A stretch of DNA of 64,000 bases, taken from positions 1 through 64,000 of IMG/VR virus record IMGVR_UViG_3300040751_000264. One strand, given 5' to 3'. Numbering within the stretch: position 1 is the stretch's first letter; each line of letters starts with the position of its first letter. Shown piece by piece: positions 13,295-21,370 of the stretch. The DNA is from a virus. The notes beneath the pieces are model-generated. The model worked only from the letters and a program-made list of their open reading frames with translations, searched no databases and was not told where the DNA came from. A program made the position numbers and the translations under genes.

Positions 13295-15085
13295 TCAGAG
13301 CATACCTAGGCTGTCAAGGTAGCGAGCAACATCGTCTGGCATTTCAGGACGACGGCCTCTTTCATATTCTTCTATTTCATCTCTTTCATGCTTTCTGGAA
13401 ATAGACTTCCAATCATGGATCTCAATCTCTTGATTAAGATTACGAGGGGTGTGAGCGATTGCATTGTATACCGCGCCTGTAACAGCGTCTGAGAGGTCTT
13501 TAGAACCCTTTCTAGGGTGGTCAACCTTCTTATCAGATACGATACGCAACTGGCTCATTTCCTCCAACAGAATGTCGTTGTGAGGCATCAGTACGCGATC
13601 TTCATAGACAAGCATGGCGAGATCTTCGTAATGCTTCTTGCCTACTGAAAGAGTATCAGTCTTAATTCCTACAGTCTTTAGTTCTTGTTGAATGTCGAAT
13701 GACTGCCAGCGGTCAAAAGTGACAAGGCCAATCTGGAATCCTGACCTTCTAAAACTAACAATCCACTCCTTGACTTCTGATAGATCTACTGGGCCTTCCT
13801 TACGAGGTTCCCACCACACAATAGCATCAACAATGACGAATGGATGAATCTGAGTATAATCATTCCACGTTCTCACCTCTACCCACTTGTCCACATGAGC
13901 AATGGCAATCGCACATTTGTCATGCTTCTGAGCAAGGTCAGCGTGAAGATAGTATCTAATATTTTCATCTGGTTGCCACTTTGGTTCTACCCTCTTAAAG
14001 TTATCAATTGGATTGTGAAGACACATAGCCTTTTCCAACTTATCCTTTTGCTTAAAGAATGCATCAGTAACAAAGGATGGCATACAGGCAAATCTTTGCA
14101 TTGCATCTGCATAGTCTGTCATAAAGGCAATCTTAAAATCTTCAATGCTTCTTGTTGGGTTTGCCTCCCATGTCGGCCTCTTGACAGCGTATACTCCAGG
14201 GTATTTATATGAAAGGATGTGGTCTTCTGTCCACTCAATATCAAATCTATTTTCTGGTGAATCCTCTGGCAAGTCAGGATTGATTGTAAAAGTATGCTTC
14301 TTTTCTTCTACTTCTTTTTCTGCTACCACTTCATCGTACCGCTTGGAGATAAAGTCTCCTGGGTAGCGAGGGAAGGAAAGCAAAACCACCTTTCCATAGT
14401 CTGGGAAACGTGAATCAACTGACGCACGGAATGCCTTATAGATAGCATCACCAGTTTTAGCGTTTTCGTTTCCACTTGTAGACTCTTGTGCAAAGCCAGA
14501 AATCTCGTCAAGGATTGCAAGCATTAGGTTCAAACCCTCATGGCTCTCGCGTTCTGAGTGACCAGAATAAACAGTAATTGTTTTATCAAACTCTACACTA
14601 TCTACCTTCGATTCAAACTTTCCTGCGAACCACGGGCTGCGTTGAATCTTTGTCTTAAAGTTCTTGAAGAACACATTCTTTGCCTGTTGTGCGTTAATGG
14701 CAATGTTGATAATGTCGATAGAGTCTCCTGGTGGCTTGCCAAAATATGCAGCAGGATCTTTTAGGCACATTAGTTTATATACTAGGTAGGCACAACCAAT
14801 GGTTGATGTATGATCTTTTCCGCTGCCCTTTCCAAGTTGCAGAATGACCTCTGCCTTAGTGTATTTCTTGTAGTGTTCCTTGCCCTTCTCCTCACCCATA
14901 AGCCTAATTAAATCTTCCTCCCTGTAGATCTGACTCATAACTTCTACAAGATCTCTCTGAATCTGTGAAAGAGGTGGCTGCATGAGAAAGTTTTCGTCAT
15001 GCAAAAAGGTGTCAAGATCTACTGGATCTTCCTCAAAGGGGTTGTCATCAAGGGCATCAAAGAAGTCGCTAAAATCAAGACTCAT
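13295..15085 (-). CDS. terL: Terminase large subunit, 596 aa
   Basis: Walker A LGKGSGKDHT (about 84-93) and a Walker B-like LMLAILDE segment (about 200) form the DNA-packaging ATPase. The C-terminal nuclease half contains YYLHADLAQKHD (about 380-391) as a probable metal-binding strand. Length and architecture are normal for a large terminase, which cuts concatemers and pumps DNA into proheads. It overlaps the small subunit by 11 bases. Unusually, it lies nearly 40 kb from the portal gene. Confidence 0.9.
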   Translation of the reverse strand: MSLDFSDFFDALDDNPFEEDPVDLDTFLHDENFLMQPPLSQIQRDLVEVMSQIYREEDLIRLMGEEKGKEHYKKYTKAEVILQLGKGSGKDHTSTIGCAYLVYKLMCLKDPAAYFGKPPGDSIDIINIAINAQQAKNVFFKNFKTKIQRSPWFAGKFESKVDSVEFDKTITVYSGHSERESHEGLNLMLAILDEISGFAQESTSGNENAKTGDAIYKAFRASVDSRFPDYGKVVLLSFPRYPGDFISKRYDEVVAEKEVEEKKHTFTINPDLPEDSPENRFDIEWTEDHILSYKYPGVYAVKRPTWEANPTRSIEDFKIAFMTDYADAMQRFACMPSFVTDAFFKQKDKLEKAMCLHNPIDNFKRVEPKWQPDENIRYYLHADLAQKHDKCAIAIAHVDKWVEVRTWNDYTQIHPFVIVDAIVWWEPRKEGPVDLSEVKEWIVSFRRSGFQIGLVTFDRWQSFDIQQELKTVGIKTDTLSVGKKHYEDLAMLVYEDRVLMPHNDILLEEMSQLRIVSDKKVDHPRKGSKDLSDAVTGAVYNAIAHTPRNLNQEIEIHDWKSISRKHERDEIEEYERGRRPEMPDDVARYLDSLGML

Positions 15086-15599
15086 AGATTACTACTGCCT
15101 CTCCTGCTGGCCCAGACACCTCTGACAATCTTGTTAAAATTTCATTCTTAATCTGTGGATGCTTTGTTGCAACATCTTTAAGAATGTTCATGATAAGTTC
15201 TTGTTTTCTTTCTGTTTCTAGAAGTTGATCAGCAAGTTCTTTGTTTTCTAGAAGCCCTGCCTTTTGTAGCATATCTATTCTTCTTGATTCGATATCAAGA
15301 ATTAGTTTTATTGCTGCATTCTTTGCAGAAAGATTTGATGTTGTCGTAGCCTCATCAACTACTTCATATGCTTGTTTAATAAGTCTAGAATAATGTTGAT
15401 CGGCAGCAGACAATGCCTCCCTAGCCCTTGACCTTACTGCCTCTGAATTGCTAGCCATGGTCTTCCACTCTTTCAACAAAGAGGAGACTCTGGCCTTGGG
15501 TATATCAAGTTCCCTAGAAATTTCTGTCTCGTTTAGCCCCTTGATGTATTCAGTTGCTACACGATTAACTTCTTCAATATGTGTCAAAATATCGTTCAT
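15075..15599 (-). CDS. terS: Probable terminase small subunit, 174 aa
   Basis: An N-terminal helix-turn-helix (about 13-45: EYIKGLNETEISREL, then PKARVSSLLKEW) is followed by long helices suited to oligomerisation. Position immediately upstream and overlapping terL is typical of the DNA-recognition subunit. GGAG lies 5 bases before the ATG and TATAAT 9 bases before it. Assignment rests on position and architecture. Confidence 0.75.
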   Translation of the reverse strand: MNDILTHIEEVNRVATEYIKGLNETEISRELDIPKARVSSLLKEWKTMASNSEAVRSRAREALSAADQHYSRLIKQAYEVVDEATTTSNLSAKNAAIKLILDIESRRIDMLQKAGLLENKELADQLLETERKQELIMNILKDVATKHPQIKNEILTRLSEVSGPAGEAVVIYES

Positions 15600-15608
15600 A
15601 GTGCTCCA

Positions 15609-15614
15609 ATTATA
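15609..15614 (-). promoter_or_regulatory. -10 element for the terminase genes
   Basis: TATAAT, 9 bases, then ATG 15599. It immediately follows the hairpin at 15618-15661. Confidence 0.5.
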
Positions 15615-15617
15615 GCA

Positions 15618-15661
15618 GCAGGGTAGGGTGTTGCCACCTAATGATTTGGTCCCTACCCTGC
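15618..15661 (-). terminator. 11-bp stem-loop between transglycosylase-like gene and terminase genes
   Basis: Perfect inverted repeat GCAGGGTAGGG/CCCTACCCTGC around a 22-base loop containing a smaller ACC/GGT pairing. No T-run follows; instead the terminase -10 box begins a few bases later. It may terminate the upstream unit or stabilise its mRNA. Confidence 0.55.
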
Positions 15662-15667
15662 CGCCTT

Positions 15668-16195
15668 TTAATAGCAGTTATGGCCTGGATAATACCAATG
15701 CTTCTTACCACTACCATTTTGCCAAGCGGTATAGAAAGCACGATCTTGGTAATACCTTGACCATTTGTGAATTGGCTTATCGAACAAAGTCTTTATTTCA
15801 GCAGACAAGCCATCTTTTGTTTTCTTGGATTCCTTCAGCATCATCCAAACAAGCCCATCTCTCCATTGAGAGTCCAAGAATTGATAGGCTCCTCTTGCAG
15901 AGGATGATCTATTGGCAGCACGATAACTAAAGCGAGATTCACGCTGCATAATACACTTGCGAGAATTCTCCCATTTATTATCGTACCATTTACCGCGATA
16001 CAAAGATGGCTCATAGCCCTTCATATCGTCAGCATCAGCAGAGCGAGCAGCCTTGTGCTCTTGACTGATGTATACGACCTTTCCCGTCGCAGTTGGTGCA
16101 GACTTAGCATACACCGCGTCAGAGGCAGTTGCAGGGGAAGTCATAGCGATTGCTAACACCATTCCTACAACACCTCCTATCAGTTTCGATTTCAT
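15668..16195 (-). CDS. Secreted lytic transglycosylase-like protein, 175 aa
   Basis: Residues 1-25 form a signal peptide (positive MKSK, hydrophobic core, PATAS cleavage region). The domain contains CIMQRESRFSYRAANRSS (81-98) with E86 as the likely catalytic acid, followed by ARGAYQFLDSQW, as in transglycosylase/lysozyme-like and resuscitation-factor folds. Two cysteines (C81, C174) could pair outside the cytoplasm. It could act in lysis or in remodelling the wall. It has a strong AAGGAGG and its own promoter. Confidence 0.75.
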   Translation of the reverse strand: MKSKLIGGVVGMVLAIAMTSPATASDAVYAKSAPTATGKVVYISQEHKAARSADADDMKGYEPSLYRGKWYDNKWENSRKCIMQRESRFSYRAANRSSSARGAYQFLDSQWRDGLVWMMLKESKKTKDGLSAEIKTLFDKPIHKWSRYYQDRAFYTAWQNGSGKKHWYYPGHNCY

Positions 16196-16224
16196 CTGTT
16201 TCCTCCTTGCGGCGGCAACACTTT

Positions 16225-16253
16225 AGCCTAACAGAATTTACATGTTTTGTCAA
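16225..16253 (-). promoter_or_regulatory. Promoter for the transglycosylase-like gene
   Basis: TTGACA (16248-16253), 17-base spacer, TAGGCT (16225-16230), then AAGGAGG and ATG 16195. Confidence 0.7.
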
Positions 16254-16281
16254 TCTAATTTATACATGACGGTGATTTATG

Positions 16282-17001
16282 TCACACAACATTTTCTTTA
16301 ATTTTATCTAAAACAAACTTATTCATTTTTGATTGCTTGAATCTTTTGTATCTTTTAAGCAAGGGAACTTTAGGCTCCCAAAATCCAGCGGAACTGCAAG
16401 ACTTTGCTTGCTCTATCAGTTCGTTGGTCATTGAGAATCTTTTAAACACAACAGTCTTATCTGTAAAAAACTTTATATAGGCAATGGGTTCATCTTCTTC
16501 AAGACTGACCTCTGTAATACCAGGCCAAACATTAAACTCTATGTTGAATGGCCTAAACCAACTTCCAATATTAAATAATCCTGGTACAACGGCTCCCCAA
16601 GATCTGTGTGGTGTTTGAGAAAAGTACGGACTGCTCACCATCATCTCAATCTCTTCCTCTGCGAAAAAGATAAGTGAATAATCATAACTAGCAAGCAACT
16701 GGTTTTCTAGACTAGGTGGACGATTTACAAACCAGCCGCCGCTCTTGCTTTCCATTTTACTAGAAACATTACCATCTTCTATAACAAAAGAGGCAGAAGT
16801 CTTTAATGGACTCTTCACTACAAAAAGATTTTTTGCAAGATCGGTTACTGCTGGACAACGCAAAAGGTTGTCGTCTGGATTACTCTTATTTTTATTAAGA
16901 GAAAGTTCGTGAATAAGACTTTTTGGCTCTTCATAGATCATTGACAGATCTAATTCTCCATTACGAACATTTGACCAGTAGACGTTGATCTTATTAGACA
17001 T
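16282..17001 (-). CDS. Phage protein, DUF6065-like (tentative), 239 aa
   Basis: Contains LLRCPAVTDLAKNLFVVKSP (about 47-66) and a FNIEFNVWPG segment, a layout similar to the protein at 24645-25367, which has IRDCPAVNDAMAFGY. Both end with a long beta-rich part and a basic C-terminus. I think they are divergent paralogues of a phage family of unknown function; the DUF6065 label is tentative. Its start overlaps the upstream gene by 8 bases. Confidence 0.5.
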   Translation of the reverse strand: MSNKINVYWSNVRNGELDLSMIYEEPKSLIHELSLNKNKSNPDDNLLRCPAVTDLAKNLFVVKSPLKTSASFVIEDGNVSSKMESKSGGWFVNRPPSLENQLLASYDYSLIFFAEEEIEMMVSSPYFSQTPHRSWGAVVPGLFNIGSWFRPFNIEFNVWPGITEVSLEEDEPIAYIKFFTDKTVVFKRFSMTNELIEQAKSCSSAGFWEPKVPLLKRYKRFKQSKMNKFVLDKIKENVV

Positions 17002-17287
17002 TCTTTGTGCGCCTTTTCCTCTTTTTAGGTAGGGGCTTTATACGATCTGGAGTAAAGGATCGATGACCGCACAGTTGTCCCTTTTCTAACTCATAGCAAT
17101 CAATCCACTCTTTTGACCCATCATCTGTTCGCTGAACATACTCTATAAACTTAAACTTTGTCCCCCAGATACCCTTGATCTTGATGATCTCTCCAGACTC
17201 AACCGTCCTTCCTTCGGGGGTAGTGAATGTCGGTTCACGATGATACAGATGACCAAGTGGACTAACTACCTTCTTCCTGCGACCCAT
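16994..17287 (-). CDS. Conserved small phage protein, 97 aa
   Basis: From ATG 17287 it reads MGRRKKVVSPLGHLYHREP and contains IKIKGIWGTKFKFIEYV, a small beta-barrel-like pattern with a basic C-terminus (KKRKRRTKN). The charge suggests nucleic-acid contact. Ten further in-frame codons upstream overlap the DUF3310 gene and are not preferred. Function unknown. Confidence 0.6.
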   Translation of the reverse strand: MGRRKKVVSPLGHLYHREPTFTTPEGRTVESGEIIKIKGIWGTKFKFIEYVQRTDDGSKEWIDCYELEKGQLCGHRSFTPDRIKPLPKKRKRRTKNV

Positions 17288-17498
17288 AGTGGCCCTCCAG
17301 CCTTTTGATTTCGTCACTAATATAAAAGATCGCCTTCTTTAAATCTTCTATATGCTTGTCTTCGTTCTTTAGTCCTGCTCGCCACAGGTATTTAATGGCG
17401 TTCCCTATATTATAGTTCCTATGGCGCACAATGTCAATACACTCTACCCCGCTAGGATCGCTTGTGTAGTGGCTTGGGTGGTTTACCATATCGTTCAT
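17262..17498 (-). CDS. DUF3310-family protein, 78 aa
   Basis: VNHPSHYT (5-12), then GVECIDIV and AIKYLWRAGLKN with a helical C-terminus: the hallmark pattern of DUF3310, a small phage family often annotated as nucleotide-kinase-like without biochemical proof. Its ATG overlaps the stop of the HTH protein (ATGA). Confidence 0.85.
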   Translation of the reverse strand: MNDMVNHPSHYTSDPSGVECIDIVRHRNYNIGNAIKYLWRAGLKNEDKHIEDLKKAIFYISDEIKRLEGHYGSQEEGS

Positions 17499-17647
17499 TT
17501 CTTAATTCCAAACTTTTTCATCTGTCGGTAAATAATTTGCAAACTAACATTGCATTCCTTGGCAACCTCTTCTGGAGTCTTCTTGTCCATATGAAGACGC
17601 TTTCTTAGGTATGCCTCTGAATGATGCAGAGAACTTCCTCTAGGCAT
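17495..17647 (-). CDS. Small helix-turn-helix protein, 50 aa
   Basis: Complete 50-aa ORF beginning MPRGSSLHHSEAYL. The segment TPEEVAKECNVSLQIIYRQMKKFG (about 25-48) has the spacing of a homeodomain-like or resolvase-type HTH. It starts 3 bases after the RuvC-like stop and overlaps DUF3310. A small regulator or accessory DNA-binding protein is likely. Confidence 0.65.
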   Translation of the reverse strand: MPRGSSLHHSEAYLRKRLHMDKKTPEEVAKECNVSLQIIYRQMKKFGIKK

Positions 17648-17650
17648 ATT

Positions 17651-18217
17651 TTAGAACACCTTCTTCCAGTTGTCAATACAGTATGCTCCTATTGCAATAG
17701 CATCTGCAACATCGTCATCATCAATATGTAATCCAAATCTATCATTAACAAACTTAATTGTTCTTTGCTTTCTAAACAATCTTTCCTGAGACTTATACCA
17801 AGACTCTGACTTACCAGGAGTCCTTTGCCTAATCGTCTTTTTCTCTTCGTTTGTTAAACGCTTGTTGCCTGACCAGTTTTGCCATACCATGGGTACTACG
17901 CTTGCCATATGGTCTACCCCCGTCAATGCGGCAGCAGAAACAATTGCGCCATGGCTCATTGCCAAGTTTGCGGCAGTCTTTGGAGAGTTCAGATAGATTG
18001 GTTGCTCAATAACAATATGATTTAAAGATTTAAACTTGTCAAAGAACGCCCGTGTTTTGTGTGCAGCATCAATAATCTTTTCATAAATATCATTTCCCTG
18101 ATACTTAATCTTTCCATATCTAATAAGTTTTTCATTCTCAAAATAAGCAAAGGCAAGGCTGTTTGTGCTTGCATCAATCGTGCAAAAAGACTTTGGCTTA
18201 TTATTCAAAACGCTCAT
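17651..18217 (-). CDS. RuvC/RNase H-fold Holliday junction resolvase-like protein, 188 aa
   Basis: Acidic residues at RuvC positions are visible: D15 in CTIDASTN, E71 in HIVIEQP, and D169/D172 in DDVADAIAIG. This is the order expected for a metal-dependent resolvase. It likely trims branched DNA before packaging or during recombination. AAAGGGG precedes ATG 18217, overlapping the upstream gene by 17 bases. It lies in a recombination block with RecA and two PD-(D/E)XK nucleases. Confidence 0.75.
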   Translation of the reverse strand: MSVLNNKPKSFCTIDASTNSLAFAYFENEKLIRYGKIKYQGNDIYEKIIDAAHKTRAFFDKFKSLNHIVIEQPIYLNSPKTAANLAMSHGAIVSAAALTGVDHMASVVPMVWQNWSGNKRLTNEEKKTIRQRTPGKSESWYKSQERLFRKQRTIKFVNDRFGLHIDDDDVADAIAIGAYCIDNWKKVF

Positions 18218-18494
18218 AGTCTATCAACCCCTTTAACTCTTTTAGTGTTCTATTTACTTGCTTCTTATCTACAGCACAATAACTACAAAATCCTGATTCG
18301 TTATATACGCTTAGAATTGTTCCACAACCATTAGAACATCTTCTTTCTTTTTGAGCAAGTTTTTTCCTTCTTTTAATTCTATACTTCTCGCCCACCTTTT
18401 CTTTTGTTGCCAATTCACGGCACTCTGGCGAGCAATAAATCTGATAAGAAACGTTTGGCTGAAACTCCTCAGAGCACCAGTCACAGACCTTCAT
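18201..18494 (-). CDS. Zinc-finger protein, 97 aa
   Basis: An N-terminal CDWC...CSPEC (4-7, 21-25) and a second CSNGCGT...CSYC pair (about 53-74) make two Cys4 zinc sites linked by a basic segment (KRRKKLAQKERR). It resembles HNH-associated or FCS-like zinc fingers but has no complete nuclease motif. Its ATG overlaps the Cas4-like gene stop. DNA or RNA binding is likely. Confidence 0.65.
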   Translation of the reverse strand: MKVCDWCSEEFQPNVSYQIYCSPECRELATKEKVGEKYRIKRRKKLAQKERRCSNGCGTILSVYNESGFCSYCAVDKKQVNRTLKELKGLIDYERFE

Positions 18495-19258
18495 GCAAGG
18501 TACTCCAGAGGCTCTATTCTCTCCTCACCTGTAGGAGCGGCAGCACAAGCCTTTTGTAGTGGGCATGTTTTACACACCTTTGAATTAGACCTATAAGGCT
18601 TCTTTGGGATCTCTCCGCTTTCCCACTTAGCCCTAACCTTTCTCATCCAATCAAAGGCGTGCTCAACCCATGCTAGGCTTTCTTCATCTGCTTCTACAGG
18701 AATGGCATGTAGTTCGTGAGAGTTCTTGTTTTCATAAAGAAGTACCCCCAACTTTCTGCCAAGTATCTTCATATAGATAAGCAACTGCATAAGGTGATAG
18801 TTTGGTGGCTTCGCGTGCTTGCGGTAAGAGTAAGACTCTTCTCTCATTGTTTTGATTTCAAGAACTGGTTGTGTCTCTCCCCATTGCAGGATACCGTCAG
18901 CAAAACCAAAGATGGGTGGGTCAGAAATCATCACCTTCTTCTCTTCTTCAACCATAATACCAGCGTCTGTGATAGCCTTCTGAATGCGTGCATGAGCATC
19001 AATACCGCTTTGCATATTGGCTGATGCATAAGCATCTGCATCATCCTCAAACTCTGCACCCTCAAATGCGAGGAACCAGTACCGTGGACATGCACCATTT
19101 CCATAAACCAACGAGGACGGACTGAAAGACTTCTTCTTCTTAAATTCGGTTGTCCTATTTACCGTATATCCTTCTTCAATCTTAGAGATAAGTGCCTTAG
19201 TATCTATTGGTCCTGCTGGCTGCTTATCTAAAACCTGTTTTAAAAAATTCTTTGCCAT
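18491..19258 (-). CDS. Cas4/RecB-like PD-(D/E)XK exonuclease with Fe-S cluster, 255 aa
   Basis: C57 (ACPRYW), then D121 in FADGI and E134-I-K136 in LEIKTM form the nuclease core. C229, C232 and C238 near the C-terminus (CKTCPLQKAC) complete a Cas4/AddB-style 4Fe-4S site with C57. Such phage enzymes degrade or resect DNA ends; no CRISPR genes are nearby. TACAAT at 19286-19291 and AAGGAAAA precede ATG 19258. Confidence 0.85.
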   Translation of the reverse strand: MAKNFLKQVLDKQPAGPIDTKALISKIEEGYTVNRTTEFKKKKSFSPSSLVYGNGACPRYWFLAFEGAEFEDDADAYASANMQSGIDAHARIQKAITDAGIMVEEEKKVMISDPPIFGFADGILQWGETQPVLEIKTMREESYSYRKHAKPPNYHLMQLLIYMKILGRKLGVLLYENKNSHELHAIPVEADEESLAWVEHAFDWMRKVRAKWESGEIPKKPYRSNSKVCKTCPLQKACAAAPTGEERIEPLEYLA

Positions 19259-19285
19259 TATTGTTTTCCTTACTCGTAGGGAATA

Positions 19286-19291
19286 ATTGTA
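19286..19291 (-). promoter_or_regulatory. -10 element for the Cas4-like gene
   Basis: TACAAT just past the upstream stop, followed by a leader with a Shine-Dalgarno sequence and ATG 19258. Confidence 0.5.
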
Positions 19292-19591
19292 TCACTTTAG
19301 AATGAACTTGAGTGCTGCTACTGTCTTGTCTATCTCAGAGGATGCCGTGTAATAAATGTTCTTCTTTGCTCTATCGCTCTTATCAACATTTGTCATCCAG
19401 GTTGCCTTCATTGCCATCTTTGCTGCAATTGCCTGTAGTCTAACTATCTCAACTGCTGCTACATTCGGAGGAATGTCTGGCTTCATTATTACCTTTGCAA
19501 TAAACTCCAGTGCCTGAGTTAGTTCTGGATCTTGCATATAGTCTGCTATTTCATACAGACCGTTGATCTGCTCAAGAGTCGTTTGACTCAT
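19292..19591 (-). CDS. Hypothetical helical protein, 99 aa
   Basis: Nearly all-helical pattern (EFIAKVIMKPDIPPNVAA, then AIAAKMAMKATW), no family recognised. It overlaps the nuclease-like gene upstream by 20 bases. Position between two nucleases suggests a recombination or replication accessory role, which is inference. Confidence 0.6.
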   Translation of the reverse strand: MSQTTLEQINGLYEIADYMQDPELTQALEFIAKVIMKPDIPPNVAAVEIVRLQAIAAKMAMKATWMTNVDKSDRAKKNIYYTASSEIDKTVAALKFILK

Positions 19592-19868
19592 CGTTTTCTA
19601 CCAACCTTTCAAACTCTGACCATTCTAGAATAGCAAGCCTTGTCTTACCATCAAGAACCAGCAGTATTGCTGGAGATTTCTTTCTGTCTACCTTCAAAGT
19701 ATCTGTTACTACTTTAGCCCATACATCCTGAGTGACTGAAAAACTCTTAGAATATTCCTTAGAGTCTACAACGTAATTGTTCCAGGACATGTCTCCCTTT
19801 GTATAGTTGCGACCTGAGTTTTTGTGCAGCCTTGCACCAATTCTCTTTGCTTCTCCACGCTCGCTCAT
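19572..19868 (-). CDS. PD-(D/E)XK nuclease-like (Holliday resolvase-like) protein, 98 aa
   Basis: E5, then GARLHKNSGR, then D26 and D35-S-K37 (GDMSWNNYVVDSKEY) give the E...D...DxK order of small archaeal-resolvase-type nucleases. A following SVTQDVWAKVV helix and LLVLDGKTRLAIL strands fit the fold. Likely cuts branched or recombination intermediates. The start overlaps the 51-aa zinc protein (TGATG). Confidence 0.65.
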   Translation of the reverse strand: MSERGEAKRIGARLHKNSGRNYTKGDMSWNNYVVDSKEYSKSFSVTQDVWAKVVTDTLKVDRKKSPAILLVLDGKTRLAILEWSEFERLVENDESNDS

Positions 19869-20023
19869 CAGTATCCCTTTCCATAAAGGTTTACCTTAGA
19901 AACATACTTGCAAGAGCACATCCATGTAAAGTCGTAGGTGTCTTTCCAAAACCTCGCCTTATCCACTTCTGACTTGCATTTATGACAAGTAAACTTACCA
20001 CTGTATACAGTAAACTTACTCAC
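19868..20023 (-). CDS. Small zinc-ribbon protein, 51 aa
   Basis: Complete ORF from GTG 20023, overlapping the RecA stop, to TGA at 19868. It has CHKC (13-16) and CSC (36-38) separated by aromatic residues (FWKDTYDFTWM), a compact zinc ribbon. No function known. The overlaps on both sides support it. Confidence 0.6.
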   Translation of the reverse strand: MSKFTVYSGKFTCHKCKSEVDKARFWKDTYDFTWMCSCKYVSKVNLYGKGY

Positions 20024-21023
20024 CACGAACCTTCTTAAATAGTGTTTCTTGCATGTCCAGATCTTCCTTTACACCAGCAACCAACTTGTCTCTGCCTTGG
20101 AATCTTTCTCCTTCTACGGTATACCAAGCACCAGAACGCTCAACAAAACCAAGCATTTCTGCGGTGTCTACAAGATCTGCAATGGAGTCTACGCCAATAT
20201 CTTCACCACGGAAGTAGAAATCGTACTCTCCTGTCTGAAAGGCTGGAGAGGTCTTAGAGAACTGAACATCCCACCTGACCTTACGACCTACCTTTTCTTC
20301 AATAATCTTGTCTCCAGAATAGACCTTGCCCTTGATTGCCTGATTATCTGATTCAGAACTAAACAACTTAATGATTGTAGATGAGTAGAATTTTACTGCC
20401 ATGCCCCCTGTGGGCTGTTGTTGAGTATACATCTGACCAATATTATTTCTAGACTGACTAATAAGAATTAACAAGGTTTGATTTTCTTGATTGTTTGCAT
20501 AGTTGAGCATCTTGACTGCGTTAGTCATATCTCTGGCCTCTGCACCAATCTGCTTGGTATTCTCTAGTTGCTTTAGATCTGTGCTATCCTTCTCAAAATA
20601 AATAGCAGGAAGTAGGGCAGAGATGCTATCAACTACGATTAGATCTACACCAGCCTTCATAAGGTCTGTACCAACATCTACCATATCGTTCACTGTGCGA
20701 GCGGTAGAAACAATTAGATTTTCTGTATCTACCCCCAAAGTTTGTGCCCAGTCTTGATCGAACGTCATTTCTGCATCTATCCATGCACACACCTTTCCTT
20801 CTTCCTGAGCCTTAGCGATGACTTGCAGGCAAAACGATGACTTGCCCGATGACTTATTTCCCCAAACTAGAACCTGTCTGCCATAGGGGAATCCGCCATT
20901 GAGGGCACGATTAAGGCCAACGCTTGGTGTTGCGGCAAACCTTGTACTCTCTATCTCAGATCCAAGAGAGATCTTCTTTCGTAACTTTGGATTTAAGTTT
21001 GCCAGAACTTCTTCTACGCTCAT
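20016..21023 (-). CDS. recA: RecA-like recombinase, 335 aa
   Basis: Walker A GNKSSGKSS (55-63), Walker B LIVVDSISALLP (about 128-139), and the RecA-typical QTLLILISQSRNNIG and PTGGMAVKFYSS segments (about 182-213). It forms filaments on single-stranded DNA for strand exchange and probably supports recombination-dependent replication. It overlaps the MazG-like gene (ATGA). Confidence 0.93.
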   Translation of the reverse strand: MSVEEVLANLNPKLRKKISLGSEIESTRFAATPSVGLNRALNGGFPYGRQVLVWGNKSSGKSSFCLQVIAKAQEEGKVCAWIDAEMTFDQDWAQTLGVDTENLIVSTARTVNDMVDVGTDLMKAGVDLIVVDSISALLPAIYFEKDSTDLKQLENTKQIGAEARDMTNAVKMLNYANNQENQTLLILISQSRNNIGQMYTQQQPTGGMAVKFYSSTIIKLFSSESDNQAIKGKVYSGDKIIEEKVGRKVRWDVQFSKTSPAFQTGEYDFYFRGEDIGVDSIADLVDTAEMLGFVERSGAWYTVEGERFQGRDKLVAGVKEDLDMQETLFKKVRGE

Positions 21024-21370
21024 GCCAGAACTCCGTGCATTGATGGACGCTCAAGGTTCTTTTCCATCTTTGCCACTATTGCGTCTGCCAATGATCTGTT
21101 TGTATATTGTGTGGCAGAAAGGAATGCCCAAAAATCAAGAACGCGAATCACAATGTCTGCCAGTTCTTCTACAACAATGTCGTCGCCCTTCTCCTTACGC
21201 ATAGCCTCTAGAACCTCAGATACCTCGCTATGAATCATTGCAAGTTGTTTTAGATGAAAGATAATGTAATCTGCATCATCCATGTTCTCATAAGACTCAT
21301 AAAAGCCCTTCTTCTTTGCATGTGCGTGTAGCGTATGCGCTAGATCGTCCATGTCTCGTAAATATGTCAT
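21020..21370 (-). CDS. MazG-like nucleotide pyrophosphohydrolase family protein, 116 aa
   Basis: The all-alpha NTP-PPase signature is visible: IHSEVSEVLEAMRKEK (about 45-60) and VEELADIVIRVLDF (about 66-79), giving the E..E and E..D metal ligands. Phage MazG-type proteins hydrolyse nucleotides such as (d)NTPs or alarmones. Its start overlaps the polymerase stop (ATGA). Confidence 0.8.
   Translation of the reverse strand: MTYLRDMDDLAHTLHAHAKKKGFYESYENMDDADYIIFHLKQLAMIHSEVSEVLEAMRKEKGDDIVVEELADIVIRVLDFWAFLSATQYTNRSLADAIVAKMEKNLERPSMHGVLA

Noticed and set aside
13110-13322. Plus-strand ORF of 70 codons between tRNA-Ile and terminase
   Set aside because: The minus strand here holds a well-formed 58-aa membrane protein with a Shine-Dalgarno sequence; the plus-strand frame is its shadow and runs into the terminase gene.
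18491-19258. CRISPR adaptation locus around the Cas4-like gene
   Set aside because: No cas1, cas2 or repeat array is present. Phage Cas4-like exonucleases commonly stand alone.
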